NCBI GenBank assembly: GCA_963652495.1
Contig: CAVJTU010000004.1
Span: forward strand, 6,825-70,824
DNA length: 64,000 bases
Source: Anthropogastromicrobium sp963652495
GTDB lineage: Bacteria; Bacillota; Clostridia; Lachnospirales; Lachnospiraceae
Direction of reading: 5' to 3'
Shown: one piece after another, positions 24,480 to 33,379 of the stretch
Layout: each line of letters begins with the position of its first letter
Position numbering within the stretch: position 1 is the first letter of the stretch
Notes under the pieces: model-generated
The model's input: the letters and a program-made list of their open reading frames with translations, nothing else
Told to the model about the DNA's origin: nothing
Database searches by the model: none
Translations under genes and position numbers: made by a program

Positions 24480-25651
24480 TCGAACAGGTAACATCTCATG
24501 TAAGCGATGGTGTGCTGGTTGTTTGCTTGAATGGGCGAGTGGATGCATCCAATGCAGCAGAAGTTGAAAAAGAAGTTATGGCAGCGCGCATTGCAGCGCA
24601 GGGAACAAAAACTTTGATTGATGCAGAAAAGCTGGAGTATATTTCTAGTGCCGGTTTGCGTATTCTTCTGCGTCTGCGCAAGGAAGAACCAGATCTGGCG
24701 GTAATCAACGTCTCCACAGAGGTTTATGAAATTCTGGACATGACTGGTTTTACAGAGATGATGACGGTAAAGAAGGCATATCGTCACCTTTCCGTAGAAG
24801 GCTGCGAGATGATCGGTAAGGGCGCAAATGGCGCTGTTTATCGCTATGACGCTGAAACTATCATTAAAGTATATTTTAATCGCGACGCGCTGCCTGAGAT
24901 TCAGCGAGAGCGTGAGTTAGCTCGTAAGGCATTAGTTCTCGGAATCAACACGGCGATTCCATATGACATTGTGCGTGTTGGAGAAAACTATGGCACAGTG
25001 ATGGAGTTGCTTGAGGCATCTTCACTTTCAAAACTTATCAAAAAGGATCCAGAACATCTGGAACAGCCGCTGAAATATTATGTGGATATGCTTAAGCAGA
25101 TTCATGGTACAAAAGTAAAGCCTGGTGATATGCCTGATATGAGGCAGACTGCGTTGGCATGGGCGGCTTTTGATCGTGAGTACCTGCCGGAAGAATTGGG
25201 TAACAAGCTTTATAAGATGGTAGAGGCTGTTCCAGAGCAGCAGACTATGATGCATGGTGACTATCATACCAATAATGTCATGGTGCGCAACGGTGAAGCG
25301 CTGCTTATCGATATGGATACACTTTGCATGGGTCATCCGATTTTTGAACTTGGTTCTATGTTCAATGCGTTTGTTGGTTTTTCTGAAGTAGACCATGAGG
25401 TAACACCACGTTTTCTTGGCATATCACATGAAGTGGCTGTAACGTTTTGGCATAGAGCGCTGGCTATGTATCTGGGCACTGAGAATGAGGAAAGACTCAA
25501 CGAAGTGGAAAACAAAGCGAGGGTTATTGGCTATATGCGTCTTCTGCGTCGTACAATTCGTCGCAGTGAGCCAAATCGTGAGCAGCTGATTGCGTTTTAC
25601 AAAGAGCAGCTTGTAAGTTTGCTTACTACAATAGATGAGTTGACTTTTTGA
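24476..25651 (+). CDS. STAS domain fused to an aminoglycoside phosphotransferase-like kinase
   Basis: The 391-residue protein has an N-terminal STAS domain (1-98, serine motif LEYISSAGLRILLRL) followed by an APH/choline-kinase-type domain (about 110-391). The kinase part has a glycine loop GKGANGAVYRYD, Lys in IIKVYF, the catalytic HGDYHTNN near residue 262, and metal-binding IDMDT. The substrate is unknown: it could be a small molecule or a protein of the same pathway. Its ATG overlaps the previous stop (ATGA). Confidence 0.88.
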   Translation: MIEQVTSHVSDGVLVVCLNGRVDASNAAEVEKEVMAARIAAQGTKTLIDAEKLEYISSAGLRILLRLRKEEPDLAVINVSTEVYEILDMTGFTEMMTVKKAYRHLSVEGCEMIGKGANGAVYRYDAETIIKVYFNRDALPEIQRERELARKALVLGINTAIPYDIVRVGENYGTVMELLEASSLSKLIKKDPEHLEQPLKYYVDMLKQIHGTKVKPGDMPDMRQTALAWAAFDREYLPEELGNKLYKMVEAVPEQQTMMHGDYHTNNVMVRNGEALLIDMDTLCMGHPIFELGSMFNAFVGFSEVDHEVTPRFLGISHEVAVTFWHRALAMYLGTENEERLNEVENKARVIGYMRLLRRTIRRSEPNREQLIAFYKEQLVSLLTTIDELTF

Positions 25652-25705
25652 TGAAAAATAAAATACGCTGAAATCTTAACAGTTGCTCGTTTAAGGACAG
25701 CTCAG

Positions 25706-25761
25706 AAAAAATGACAAAGCGAAGGTTTTTGATACAATCAGCCGTTCGCTTTGTCATTTTT
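25706..25761 (+). terminator. Terminator between convergent STAS-kinase and hcp genes
   Basis: A perfect 17-bp stem, AAAAATGACAAAGCGAA (25707-25723) with 25745-25761, with T-runs on both sides, so probably bidirectional. Confidence 0.9.
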
Positions 25762-25861
25762 ATTTTTTTCTGTTGGCTGTTTCGATCGCGATTGAAATCA
25801 GCGGTTTTGTTTGTTTCGTGTGTGCAAATTCGTTGCAGTCAGGCAATCAGTGCTTATTGCA

Positions 25862-27487
25862 TTATCCTAAAATCTCCTTTAAGTCAGCTTCCGGTGTAGT
25901 AACCGGTGCGATTGCAAAGTGTTCAACAAGGTAATTTAATACATTTGGAGAAATGAAAGCTGGTAATGTCGGTCCGAGCTTGATGTTCTTGATGCCAAGA
26001 TGAAGCAGTGTGAGAAGAATGCAGACAGCCTTCTGCTCGTACCAGGAGAGTACCATAGAAAGTGGAAGGTCGTTCACGCCACATCCAAATGCATCGGCAA
26101 GAGCAACAGCTACTTTGATGGCACTGTAGGCATCGTTGCACTGTCCCATGTCCATCAGACGAGGAAAGGCTCCGATGGTGCCAAGGTCAAGATCGTTAAA
26201 ACGGTATTTGCCGCAGGCGAGAGTCAGTACGATGCTGTCAGACGGTGTTTGCTTTACAAATTCAGTGTAATAGTTGCGGCCTGCGCGAGCACCATCACAT
26301 CCGGCAACGAGGAAGAAATGGCGGATTGCACCAGATTTTACAGCATCGACAATATCACCAGCAGAGGAAAGTACGGCATTGCGAGCAAAGCCAGTCATTA
26401 CGCTGGAACCGCCGTTGATTCCGGTAAAGTGCTGATCCTCAGAAAAGCCGCCAAGCTCAAGTGCCTTTTCAATAACAGGAGTAAAGTCCTTGTGACCATC
26501 TGCAGATGATGCAATAAAAGGTGTATTTGGGAATACAACAGCACCAGTAGTGAAAACGCGGTCTGCATAGGAAGCCTTTGGAGGCATTAAGCAATTTGTT
26601 GTAAAGAGAATTGGTGCCGGAAGAGAAGCAAATTCCTTTTGCTGATTCTGCCATGCGGTACCGAAATTACCCTTTAAGTGAGAGTACTTTTTCAGTTCGG
26701 GATAAGCGTGAGCAGGAAGCATCTCACCGTGAGTATAGATGTTAATGCCCTTGTCTTTTGTCTGCTCAAGAAGCTGCTTGATATCCTCAAGATCGTGTCC
26801 GGTTACAACAATGAAAGGACCTTTCTCAACTGTCAGAGAGACGGATACCGGTACCGGATCGCCAAAGATTTCTGTGTTTGCACGATCGAGAAGTTCCATG
26901 CAGGTGAGGTTAAAGCGACCAACCTCCAGAACGATTGGAAGCAGTTCGTTCATGCCCCAATCCTTGGATAGAGAGTCAAGTGCAGTTAAGAAAAACTGGT
27001 TTAAAGCGGCATCGGTGTAGCCAAGTGTCATTGCATGGTATGCGTAAGCCGCCATACCACGCACACCAAACAGAATCAGAGACTTTAAGGAACGGATGTC
27101 TTCGTTTGCGTTCCAAATGTTATTCATATCATAATCAGAAGCGGCAGTACCGTTGCAGGCGTTAGCAGTCTTTGCAGTAGCGGCATGAATACGTGCAGTC
27201 AGATCTTTGATAGAAGCATCATCAAAATTTACATTTGTGATGGTAGTAAAAAGCCCTTCTAAGATCAGATGATTGATCTCGTCTGAATTATTATTTGAAC
27301 AGGCAGCCGTGTTTGCAAGAGCAATTAAGGCTCCGGTCAGCTTGTCCTGAAGCGCTGCGGTCATTGCGGACTTGCCGCAGACACCGGATCTGGTGCAGCC
27401 GGTACATCCCGCGGTCTGCTCGCACTGGAAACAAAACATGCCGTTTGCTGCATTTTCATTTGTTTTATTTGCTGTGTTCTGGCTCAT
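25862..27487 (-). CDS. hcp: Hydroxylamine reductase / hybrid cluster protein
   Basis: The 541-residue Fe-S enzyme reduces hydroxylamine and, in some bacteria, nitric oxide. The N-terminal cysteine cluster FCFQCEQTAGCTGCTRSGVCGK (22 residues, at about 19-38) binds the cubane. C-terminal cysteine motifs (VAGCDGARAGRNYY, TLACGKYRFN) bind the hybrid cluster. Start ATG 27487 has TTGGGAGGATTC upstream. A Crp/Fnr gene is divergent, and a palindrome lies near -41 of the hcp promoter. Confidence 0.95.
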   Translation of the reverse strand: MSQNTANKTNENAANGMFCFQCEQTAGCTGCTRSGVCGKSAMTAALQDKLTGALIALANTAACSNNNSDEINHLILEGLFTTITNVNFDDASIKDLTARIHAATAKTANACNGTAASDYDMNNIWNANEDIRSLKSLILFGVRGMAAYAYHAMTLGYTDAALNQFFLTALDSLSKDWGMNELLPIVLEVGRFNLTCMELLDRANTEIFGDPVPVSVSLTVEKGPFIVVTGHDLEDIKQLLEQTKDKGINIYTHGEMLPAHAYPELKKYSHLKGNFGTAWQNQQKEFASLPAPILFTTNCLMPPKASYADRVFTTGAVVFPNTPFIASSADGHKDFTPVIEKALELGGFSEDQHFTGINGGSSVMTGFARNAVLSSAGDIVDAVKSGAIRHFFLVAGCDGARAGRNYYTEFVKQTPSDSIVLTLACGKYRFNDLDLGTIGAFPRLMDMGQCNDAYSAIKVAVALADAFGCGVNDLPLSMVLSWYEQKAVCILLTLLHLGIKNIKLGPTLPAFISPNVLNYLVEHFAIAPVTTPEADLKEILG

Positions 27488-27538
27488 ATTTGAATCCTCC
27501 CAAAATTTGTTGTGAATTTTTCTTTGCGTGTTGGATAA

Positions 27539-27580
27539 AGTATAGTATAATAATGAAAGATTGTCGGTTGAAAATTCAAC
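27539..27580 (-). promoter_or_regulatory. hcp promoter with Crp/Fnr-type palindrome
   Basis: On the minus strand a -10 TATACT (27544-27539) is preceded by a weak -35. The perfect 14-bp palindrome GTTGAAAATTCAAC (27567-27580) is centred about 32 bp upstream of the -10, close to the -41.5 position used by Crp/Fnr activators. Confidence 0.6.
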
Positions 27581-27710
27581 GAAAAAGAAAACTCGCAAAA
27601 ATATTGAGGAAAGCCTGATCGAATTATGAATCAGGAGCGTAATCAGGATAGGAATCAGTTATCCGGTGCAGAGTTATGCAGCGACAATATTGAGTGGAGG
27701 TGAATGGCGA

Positions 27711-28397
27711 ATGGAAGACTTTCTTCCTATTATAAAAGCGCGGTCAGGACTGTTTCGTGGCATCGGGGAGAGTGAACTGGAAAAAATGTTTAGCTGTCTG
27801 GAGGCGAGGACGCAGACCTATCGAAAAGAGGAATATATTTTACGTGAGGGTGAGCAGACAAAGGCATTGGGGCTGGTACTGTCGGGAAGCGTTCTTGTGG
27901 TGCAGGAGGATGTCTGGGGCGGGCGAAATGTCCTTAGTGTGCTTGAACCCGGTCAATGCTTTGCGGAAGTGTTTGCCTGTGTGCCGGGAAGTGTGTTAAA
28001 TGTGAGCGTGGAGGCGAAGGAGGACACAATAGTTCTGTTTTTAAATATCGGGCGAATCCTTTCGATCTGCCCGGACGGCTGCAGCTTTCATGCGCAGTTG
28101 ATTCAAAATCTGTTAATTGATATGGCGCAGAAAAACAGAAAACTCAGCGAGAAAATCACGCATATGGCGAAACGTTCCACAAGGGAAAAGCTGCTGTCGT
28201 ATCTGTCAGAGCAGGCTGTAAAAAATAAATCGGCTGAGTTTGTGATTCCCTATAACAGGCAGCAGTTGGCGGATTATCTTGGCGTGGATCGAAGTGGTCT
28301 GTCTGTGCAGATGTGTCGCCTGCGCGATGAAGGGATGCTGACTTTTCATAAAAATAAAATACGACTGATTTACAAGAATGGTACAGATATGATATGA
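27711..28397 (+). CDS. Crp/Fnr family transcriptional regulator (HcpR-like)
   Basis: The 228-residue protein has an N-terminal cyclic-nucleotide-type beta-barrel (about 15-125), a dimer helix, and a C-terminal winged helix (QQLADYLGVDRSGLSVQMCRL, given in part, about 185-205). The N-terminal four-cysteine iron-sulfur motif of FNR is absent. Divergent placement from hcp suggests it senses nitrosative stress and activates hcp. ATG 27711 lies 10 nt after GGAGG. Confidence 0.88.
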   Translation: MEDFLPIIKARSGLFRGIGESELEKMFSCLEARTQTYRKEEYILREGEQTKALGLVLSGSVLVVQEDVWGGRNVLSVLEPGQCFAEVFACVPGSVLNVSVEAKEDTIVLFLNIGRILSICPDGCSFHAQLIQNLLIDMAQKNRKLSEKITHMAKRSTREKLLSYLSEQAVKNKSAEFVIPYNRQQLADYLGVDRSGLSVQMCRLRDEGMLTFHKNKIRLIYKNGTDMI

Positions 28398-28458
28398 TGA
28401 AGCAAGCGTCGGAAAGTATATAGCAAAAAAGCGGCAGCGAAAGGAGAAAATAGCGAAT

Positions 28459-29523
28459 ATGAGATTTCCTGAATTTTTAAAGAAAAATGGTACAATCGGT
28501 TTTGTGGCACCGTCATTTGGCTGCAACACGGAGCCATATAAGACTTCATTTGAGCATGCGCTTGAAAAGTTTCAGGCGATGGGGTATCAGACAAAGCTTG
28601 GGTCAAATTGCTTTGAGGGATGTGGAATTGGAATCAGTAATACACCGGCAAAGTGCGCAGCGGAATTAAATGATATGTATTTGTCTGATGCGGCAGATGC
28701 GATAATCTCCTGCGGCGGTGGTGAGCTGATGTGTGAGATTTTAGATGATGTAGATTTTGAAGCGATTAAGACAGCAGAGCCAAAGTGGTATATGGGGTAT
28801 TCAGATAATACAAACTTTACGTTCTTATTGACTACGATTTGCGATGTAGCGTCCATTTATGGACCGTGTGCCGGAACTTTTGGAATGGAGCCGTGGGATG
28901 AGTCAATTGAAGACAGCTTTTCGCTTTTTACGGGCAAGAAGCTGACGATGCAGAGCTATCCGCTTTGGGAAAAGGAAGGACTTCGTGATGAGGAACATCC
29001 GCTTGAACCGTACAACCTGACGGAAAAGAGTTTTGTGAGAAGCTTCCAGACACAGAAAGATTCAATGGGTGAGATACAAGCGGTTGAGACAGAGGATACC
29101 ATCAAATTCAAAGGAAGGCTGATTGGTGGCTGCATGGACTGTCTTGTGAATCTGACCGGAACAAAGTTTGATCAGGTAAGTTCATTTAATGAGCGTTATA
29201 AGGAAGATGGCATTATCTGGTATCTGGAGGCATGTGATTTAAATGTATTTGCCATGCGCCGTGCAATTTGGGAAATGATCCATGCCGGATGGTTTGAACA
29301 TGTGAAGGGATTTCTGATCGGAAGACCACTCCATTTTGGTGAGGAAATGATTGGCTTAGACCAGTATCATGCGGTGATTGATTTGTTAAAAGAGTATCAG
29401 GTTCCAATGCTGACAGATTTGGATATCGGTCATTTGGCACCGATGATGACACTGGTGAATGGAAGTCTTGCATCGGTGACAGCAGAAAAAGGAAAAGTAA
29501 AGATTGAGATGGAGCTGATTTGA
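28459..29523 (+). CDS. S66 family LD-carboxypeptidase-like peptidase
   Basis: The 354-residue serine peptidase of the LdcA/MccF family has the nucleophile in MGYSDNTNF (about residue 115), Glu in WYLEACD and His in DLDIGHLAP, giving the Ser-Glu-His triad. N-terminal GTIGFVAPSFG is typical. Family members trim the terminal D-Ala of cell wall tetrapeptides or inactivate peptide antibiotics. ATG follows AAAGGAG. No signal peptide, so it is probably cytoplasmic. Confidence 0.9.
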   Translation: MRFPEFLKKNGTIGFVAPSFGCNTEPYKTSFEHALEKFQAMGYQTKLGSNCFEGCGIGISNTPAKCAAELNDMYLSDAADAIISCGGGELMCEILDDVDFEAIKTAEPKWYMGYSDNTNFTFLLTTICDVASIYGPCAGTFGMEPWDESIEDSFSLFTGKKLTMQSYPLWEKEGLRDEEHPLEPYNLTEKSFVRSFQTQKDSMGEIQAVETEDTIKFKGRLIGGCMDCLVNLTGTKFDQVSSFNERYKEDGIIWYLEACDLNVFAMRRAIWEMIHAGWFEHVKGFLIGRPLHFGEEMIGLDQYHAVIDLLKEYQVPMLTDLDIGHLAPMMTLVNGSLASVTAEKGKVKIEMELI

Positions 29524-29527
29524 GTCA

Positions 29528-29557
29528 TTGACACCGAATGCAGCGTTATGATAAAAT
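29528..29557 (+). promoter_or_regulatory. Promoter of the sodium symporter gene
   Basis: TTGACA (29528-29533), an 18-bp spacer and TAAAAT (29552-29557), about 65 bp before the GTG start. Confidence 0.6.
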
Positions 29558-29622
29558 TAACAAAACAACCATAATAACAACAACGAAAAATAGTAAAAGG
29601 GTTGAAAAAGGAGGAATGGCTC

Positions 29623-30978
29623 GTGAAAAGAGAAGCTTTTAAATCGCGTCTGGGCTTTTTGTTAGTAAGTGCAGGCTGTGCGATTGGAATCGGAAACGTC
29701 TGGCGTTTTCCGTATGTCGTAGGACAAAATGGCGGCGGTATTTTTGTCTTATTTTATTTGATTTTTCTGGTGATAATGGGTCTGCCTGTATTGACAATGG
29801 AACTGGCAGTAGGTCGTGCAAGCAGAAAGAGTGCGGTACTTAGCTATAAGGCACTGGAAAAGACGGGAAGCAAATGGCACATCCATGGATGGGTAGCAAT
29901 CTTTGGCTGCTGTATGCTGATGATGTATTACACGACAGTATCTGGCTGGATGCTGACATATTTCTTTAAGTTTGTGATAGGGGAATTTACCAATGGAATG
30001 ACGACGGAAGACACCGCTCAGGCATTTACGAATTTATTGGGTGATCCAAAGCAGATGGCATTCTGGATGATATTGACTGTTGTGGTTGGATTTTTTGTCT
30101 GCAGCAGAGGCTTACAGAATGGATTAGAGAAGATCAGTAAGTTTATGATGATAGCACTTTTTGCGTTGATTGTAGTTCTGGCAGTACATAGTCTGACGCT
30201 ACCGGGTGTGAAAGAGGGTGTGAAGTTCTATCTGGTGCCGAACACAGAGGCTGTATCAAATGTTGGATTAAAGAATGTGATTACGGCAGCCATGAACCAG
30301 TCATTCTTTACGCTTAGCCTTGGTTTGTCTGCTATGGAAATTTTTGGCAGCTATATGGGCAAGGAGCATGCGTTAGCAGGAGAAGGAGCACGTATCTGTG
30401 CGATGGATACATTTGTCGCGGTTATGGCTGGATTGATCATTTTTCCGGCATGCTTTAGCTACAATGTGGAAGTGAATGCCGGACCAAGTCTGATCTTTAT
30501 CACACTGCCGAATGTTTTCATAAATATGCCTGGTGGTCGCATTTGGGGAGCGTTGTTCTTTTTGTTTATGACATTTGCAAGTTTTTCAACGGTTATAGCC
30601 GTATTTGAAAATATCATGTCCTTTGGTATGGATATGTTTGGATGGTCAAGAAACAAAGCGGCGCTGATCAATTGCATCATTATTTTGATTGCGAGTCTTC
30701 CGTGTGTACTCGGTTATAATGTATGGAGCAATCTGCATCTGATTGGTGGACGTGACGTGCTTGACACCGAGGACTTTATTGTAAGTAATTTGCTGCTTCC
30801 GATTGGTTCTTTAATCTATCTGTTGTTCTGTGTAACCAAATGGGGTTGGGGCTTTGACAAGTATATAGATGAGGCAAACACTGGAACAGGACTTAAGATT
30901 TCGAGAAAATTAAAACCGTATTTCCAGTTTATTCTGCCAATTTTAATTCTCATTATCTTGATTCAGGGACTGCTCTGA
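29623..30978 (+). CDS. Sodium-dependent (SNF family) transporter
   Basis: The 451-residue protein of the neurotransmitter:sodium symporter family (LeuT fold) has the first helix GCAIGIGNVWRFPYVVGQNGG (21 residues, in part GIGNVWRFPY) holding the sodium and substrate site. About eleven hydrophobic segments are seen. It most likely imports an amino acid. I chose GTG 29623, 7 nt after AAAGGAGG; the nearby ATG is out of frame and the upstream TTG precedes the ribosome site. Confidence 0.92.
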   Translation: MKREAFKSRLGFLLVSAGCAIGIGNVWRFPYVVGQNGGGIFVLFYLIFLVIMGLPVLTMELAVGRASRKSAVLSYKALEKTGSKWHIHGWVAIFGCCMLMMYYTTVSGWMLTYFFKFVIGEFTNGMTTEDTAQAFTNLLGDPKQMAFWMILTVVVGFFVCSRGLQNGLEKISKFMMIALFALIVVLAVHSLTLPGVKEGVKFYLVPNTEAVSNVGLKNVITAAMNQSFFTLSLGLSAMEIFGSYMGKEHALAGEGARICAMDTFVAVMAGLIIFPACFSYNVEVNAGPSLIFITLPNVFINMPGGRIWGALFFLFMTFASFSTVIAVFENIMSFGMDMFGWSRNKAALINCIIILIASLPCVLGYNVWSNLHLIGGRDVLDTEDFIVSNLLLPIGSLIYLLFCVTKWGWGFDKYIDEANTGTGLKISRKLKPYFQFILPILILIILIQGLL

Positions 30979-31012
30979 TAAGAGAAGGCAGCGAAAAAAT
31001 TGTATCACAAAG

Positions 31013-31049
31013 AAAGCGTATCTGTTTAGTGGTTGGACGGGTACGCTTT
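31013..31049 (+). terminator. Terminator after the symporter gene
   Basis: AAAGCGTA (31013-31020) pairs with TACGCTTT (31042-31049), extended inward by TCTG/CGGG, and is followed by a T-rich run. Confidence 0.8.
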
Positions 31050-31153
31050 TATCTTTTTTTACCGAATAGCTGCTTGACTTTGTGTGCAGATGCACGGCTT
31101 TGTGTATGTGATTAAGTATGGATGCAGTTTGACTAATTGCATTCCATGAAGCA

Positions 31154-32182
31154 TTAGCCGTCAAAAATTTGAGGCTCCGTTCCCTTGTATAAAGCCAGAC
31201 GAAACCAGTTGACGGGATCAGAGATTGTCTCTTGCTGCTCTTGTTTGTTATAAGTATTAATTACACCAATAATGTCATCGAAGGTCAGGCTAAGAAGTGC
31301 TTTTTTCACATCTTCTTTGGAGACCGATTCCTGTCCAATAAAAATAAATGGATTAGGATTATTTAACATGTCATATAAGACAGAGAAAACGGTATCGAGG
31401 ACTTCCAGATCATGCTGATTCTCCAGAAAGTTTAAGCCACCATAAGGGTTTTTGAAGCTGCGAATTAAATCATAGTTAAAGTGCTGATATAAGTAGCTCA
31501 TTGAATAGCCGGCAGAAAGCTCCATAGAAGGGCTATTTGACCCTGAAACATCTATTTTTTTAGATAAAATTGGACGTTCCCCTAATGATGTTGCATCCGG
31601 GATGAACAGTTCAGATGCTGCATCTGAAGTCATGTCTGTAAAGGATTCTGATAATTCTCCTTCCGACACTTCTGGCGAAGATGTTACTAAAGACTCAGAA
31701 GAATCATCTGGTAAAGGTTCTGCTGAGTCAGCAGTCAGAGCGGCAGATGGAGATTCAACAGCTTCGTTTTGTGAGGACGGAGCTTGCACGGAATATCCGG
31801 CTAAACGCAGCATTTCAGCCATTTCTTCGAGTTTCTGCTTTGATATTTCTTCAGAAAGCTTGTTTGACGTTGACGATTTCCAGATGGAAGGGTCGTCAGT
31901 AATAATATAAGAATTACTCAATTGACCACCCTCAGCTGTATAGCGCGGTTGTCTGGAAATGATTTTTTTCTCTTCTAATGATTTAATTGCATATCGAACC
32001 GTACGCTCTGATAATCCGATTTTTTTCGATAATTTAGAAATAGATGGAAATGTAGTACCATCGTATCGCATTAGCATAATCAGGACCAATTTTTCTTTTG
32101 AATTCAGTCCTTCATAATCCAAAAAATCGTTGTGCATCATAGTGAATGGTCGGTAATTTTTTACTTGTATTTTATCGCTCAT
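31154..32182 (-). CDS. Winged-helix protein resembling plasmid replication initiators (RepA-like)
   Basis: The 342-residue protein has an N-terminal winged helix (residues 15-95: LNSKEKLVLIMLMRY, SISKLSKKIGLSERTVRYAIK). This is followed by an acidic, Ser-rich linker (about 125-220) and a C-terminal helical domain (about 225-335, FNYDLIRSF ... SDPVNWFRLALYKG). The layout is like RepA_N-type initiators with a DUF6017-like C-terminus; this similarity is by memory only. It follows a small winged-helix gene by 2 bp, both reading away from the palindrome/TTATCCCCA array. A role in binding that array is inference. Confidence 0.75.
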   Translation of the reverse strand: MSDKIQVKNYRPFTMMHNDFLDYEGLNSKEKLVLIMLMRYDGTTFPSISKLSKKIGLSERTVRYAIKSLEEKKIISRQPRYTAEGGQLSNSYIITDDPSIWKSSTSNKLSEEISKQKLEEMAEMLRLAGYSVQAPSSQNEAVESPSAALTADSAEPLPDDSSESLVTSSPEVSEGELSESFTDMTSDAASELFIPDATSLGERPILSKKIDVSGSNSPSMELSAGYSMSYLYQHFNYDLIRSFKNPYGGLNFLENQHDLEVLDTVFSVLYDMLNNPNPFIFIGQESVSKEDVKKALLSLTFDDIIGVINTYNKQEQQETISDPVNWFRLALYKGTEPQIFDG

Positions 32183-32184
32183 GT

Positions 32185-32427
32185 TTAAATGATTACATGA
32201 TACTGGTTAACCGATCTTCCGCTTTTCACTTCATATTCTAACAGTCCTTTGCTCTTAAGCCCCTTTACTGCTGTAATAGCAGTTTTTTTTGTGATGCCAA
32301 TCTTTTCTGCCAGCGCGCTATAACTAATTTCATTTACATCCATAATTGCTAATAAAACCAGCTTTTCGCTGCAGCTCAATCGGTTATCATATAAGACTTT
32401 GCGCTCAATCTGTGTATCCCCAGCCAT
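32185..32427 (-). CDS. Small winged-helix DNA-binding protein
   Basis: The 80-residue protein is almost entirely one winged helix: RLSCSEKLVLLAIMDV then SYSALAEKIGITKKTAITAVK. It resembles the N-terminal domain of its downstream neighbour (both share SxxEKLVL and the helix-turn-helix spacing), which suggests descent by duplication. ATG 32427 follows GGAGAGGGTATC. First gene of a two-gene operon starting next to the repeat array; likely a regulator. Confidence 0.78.
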   Translation of the reverse strand: MAGDTQIERKVLYDNRLSCSEKLVLLAIMDVNEISYSALAEKIGITKKTAITAVKGLKSKGLLEYEVKSGRSVNQYHVII

Positions 32428-32475
32428 GATACCCTCTCCTTTCTTGAAACTCGGTGTAATTTTTATATCTGATTA

Positions 32476-32504
32476 AGTATATCACATTGAAGGAAAAATT
32501 ACAA
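32476..32504 (-). promoter_or_regulatory. Promoter of the winged-helix operon
   Basis: On the minus strand TTGTAA (32504-32499), a 17-bp spacer and TATACT (32481-32476). It lies between the genes and the array. Confidence 0.65.
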
Positions 32505-32524
32505 TCAGTTTATTTTGGTTTATT

Positions 32525-32575
32525 TAACCGAATCAGGCAAGCAGCGAAGCGGATTGCGAATGTCTGCTTTGACAG
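32525..32575. repeat. Interspersed repeat B, copy 3
   Basis: AACCGAATCAGGCAAGCAGC, GAAGCGGATTGCGAATGT and CTGCTTTGACA match the copies at 41.74 and 42.43 kb closely. It sits just before the palindrome array. Confidence 0.75.
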
Positions 32576-32592
32576 AGATACAGCTCCAATCC

Positions 32593-33379
32593 CTGCAAAA
32601 CATGCAGTCCACCCATGCAAAATGTGCAGTACCTCCCTGCAAGAAATGCAGCCCCCACTGCAAATCATGCAGAGGGAATTGAGTTATCCCCAAGTTATCC
32701 CCAAAGTTATCCCCAAGATACAGGTACGCCCTGCAAATTATGCATCCCCTACTGCAAGTCGTGCAGTACCTCCCTGCAAGAAATGCAGCCCCCCACTGCA
32801 AATCATGCAGAGGGAATCGAGTTATCCCCAAGTTATCCCCAAAGTTATCCCCAAGATACGGGTATGCCCTGCAAGAAATGCAGCCCCCCCTGCAAAATGT
32901 GCAGTATCTCCCTGCAAAAAATGCAGCCCCAACTGCAAGTCGTGCAGAGGGAATTGAGTTATCCCCAAGTTATCCCCAAAGTTATCCCCAAGATACAGGT
33001 ACGCCCTGCAAATTATGCATCCCCTACTGCAAGTCGTGCAGTACCTCCCTGCAAGAAATGCAGCCCCCCACTGCAAATCATGCAGAGGGAATCGAGTTAT
33101 CCCCAAGTTATCCCCAAAGTTATCCCCAAGATACGGGTATGCCCTGCAAGAAATGCAGCCCCCCCTGCAAAATGTGCAGTATCTCCCTGCAAAAAATGCA
33201 GCCCCAACTGCAAGTCGTGCAGAGGGAATTGAGTTATCCCCAAGTTATCCCCAAAGTTATCCCCAAGATACAGGTACGCCCTGCAAAACATGCACCCCCT
33301 ACTGCAAAATATGCAGTTCCCCCTGCAAAATGTGCAGTACCTCAATGCAAGAAATGCAGGGGCTGTTAAGTTATCCCCA
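32593..33379. repeat. Palindrome plus DnaA-box-like tandem array (no coding capacity)
   Basis: Six groups of four 15-bp palindromes CTGCA-N5-TGCAG (19 exact, five with one changed end base) start at 32593, 32731, 32869, 33006, 33144 and 33281, with palindromes 21-22 bp apart. After each of the first five groups come three TTATCCCCA boxes 11-12 bp apart (first boxes at 32684, 32822, 32959, 33097, 33234); one box (33371) ends the array. The unit is 137-138 bp and pairs of units form a near-identical 275-bp duplication. TTATCCCCA also occurs seven times in oriC. The 275-bp period is not a multiple of three, so long frames across it are not genes. Confidence 0.95.

Noticed and set aside
25711..25899. 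Short frame after the STAS-kinase gene
   Set aside because: It starts inside a 17-bp terminator stem and overlaps the end of hcp.
32593..33379. CRISPR array
   Set aside because: The units are palindromes at 21-22 bp with no unique spacers, spacing is helical, and no cas genes are near.
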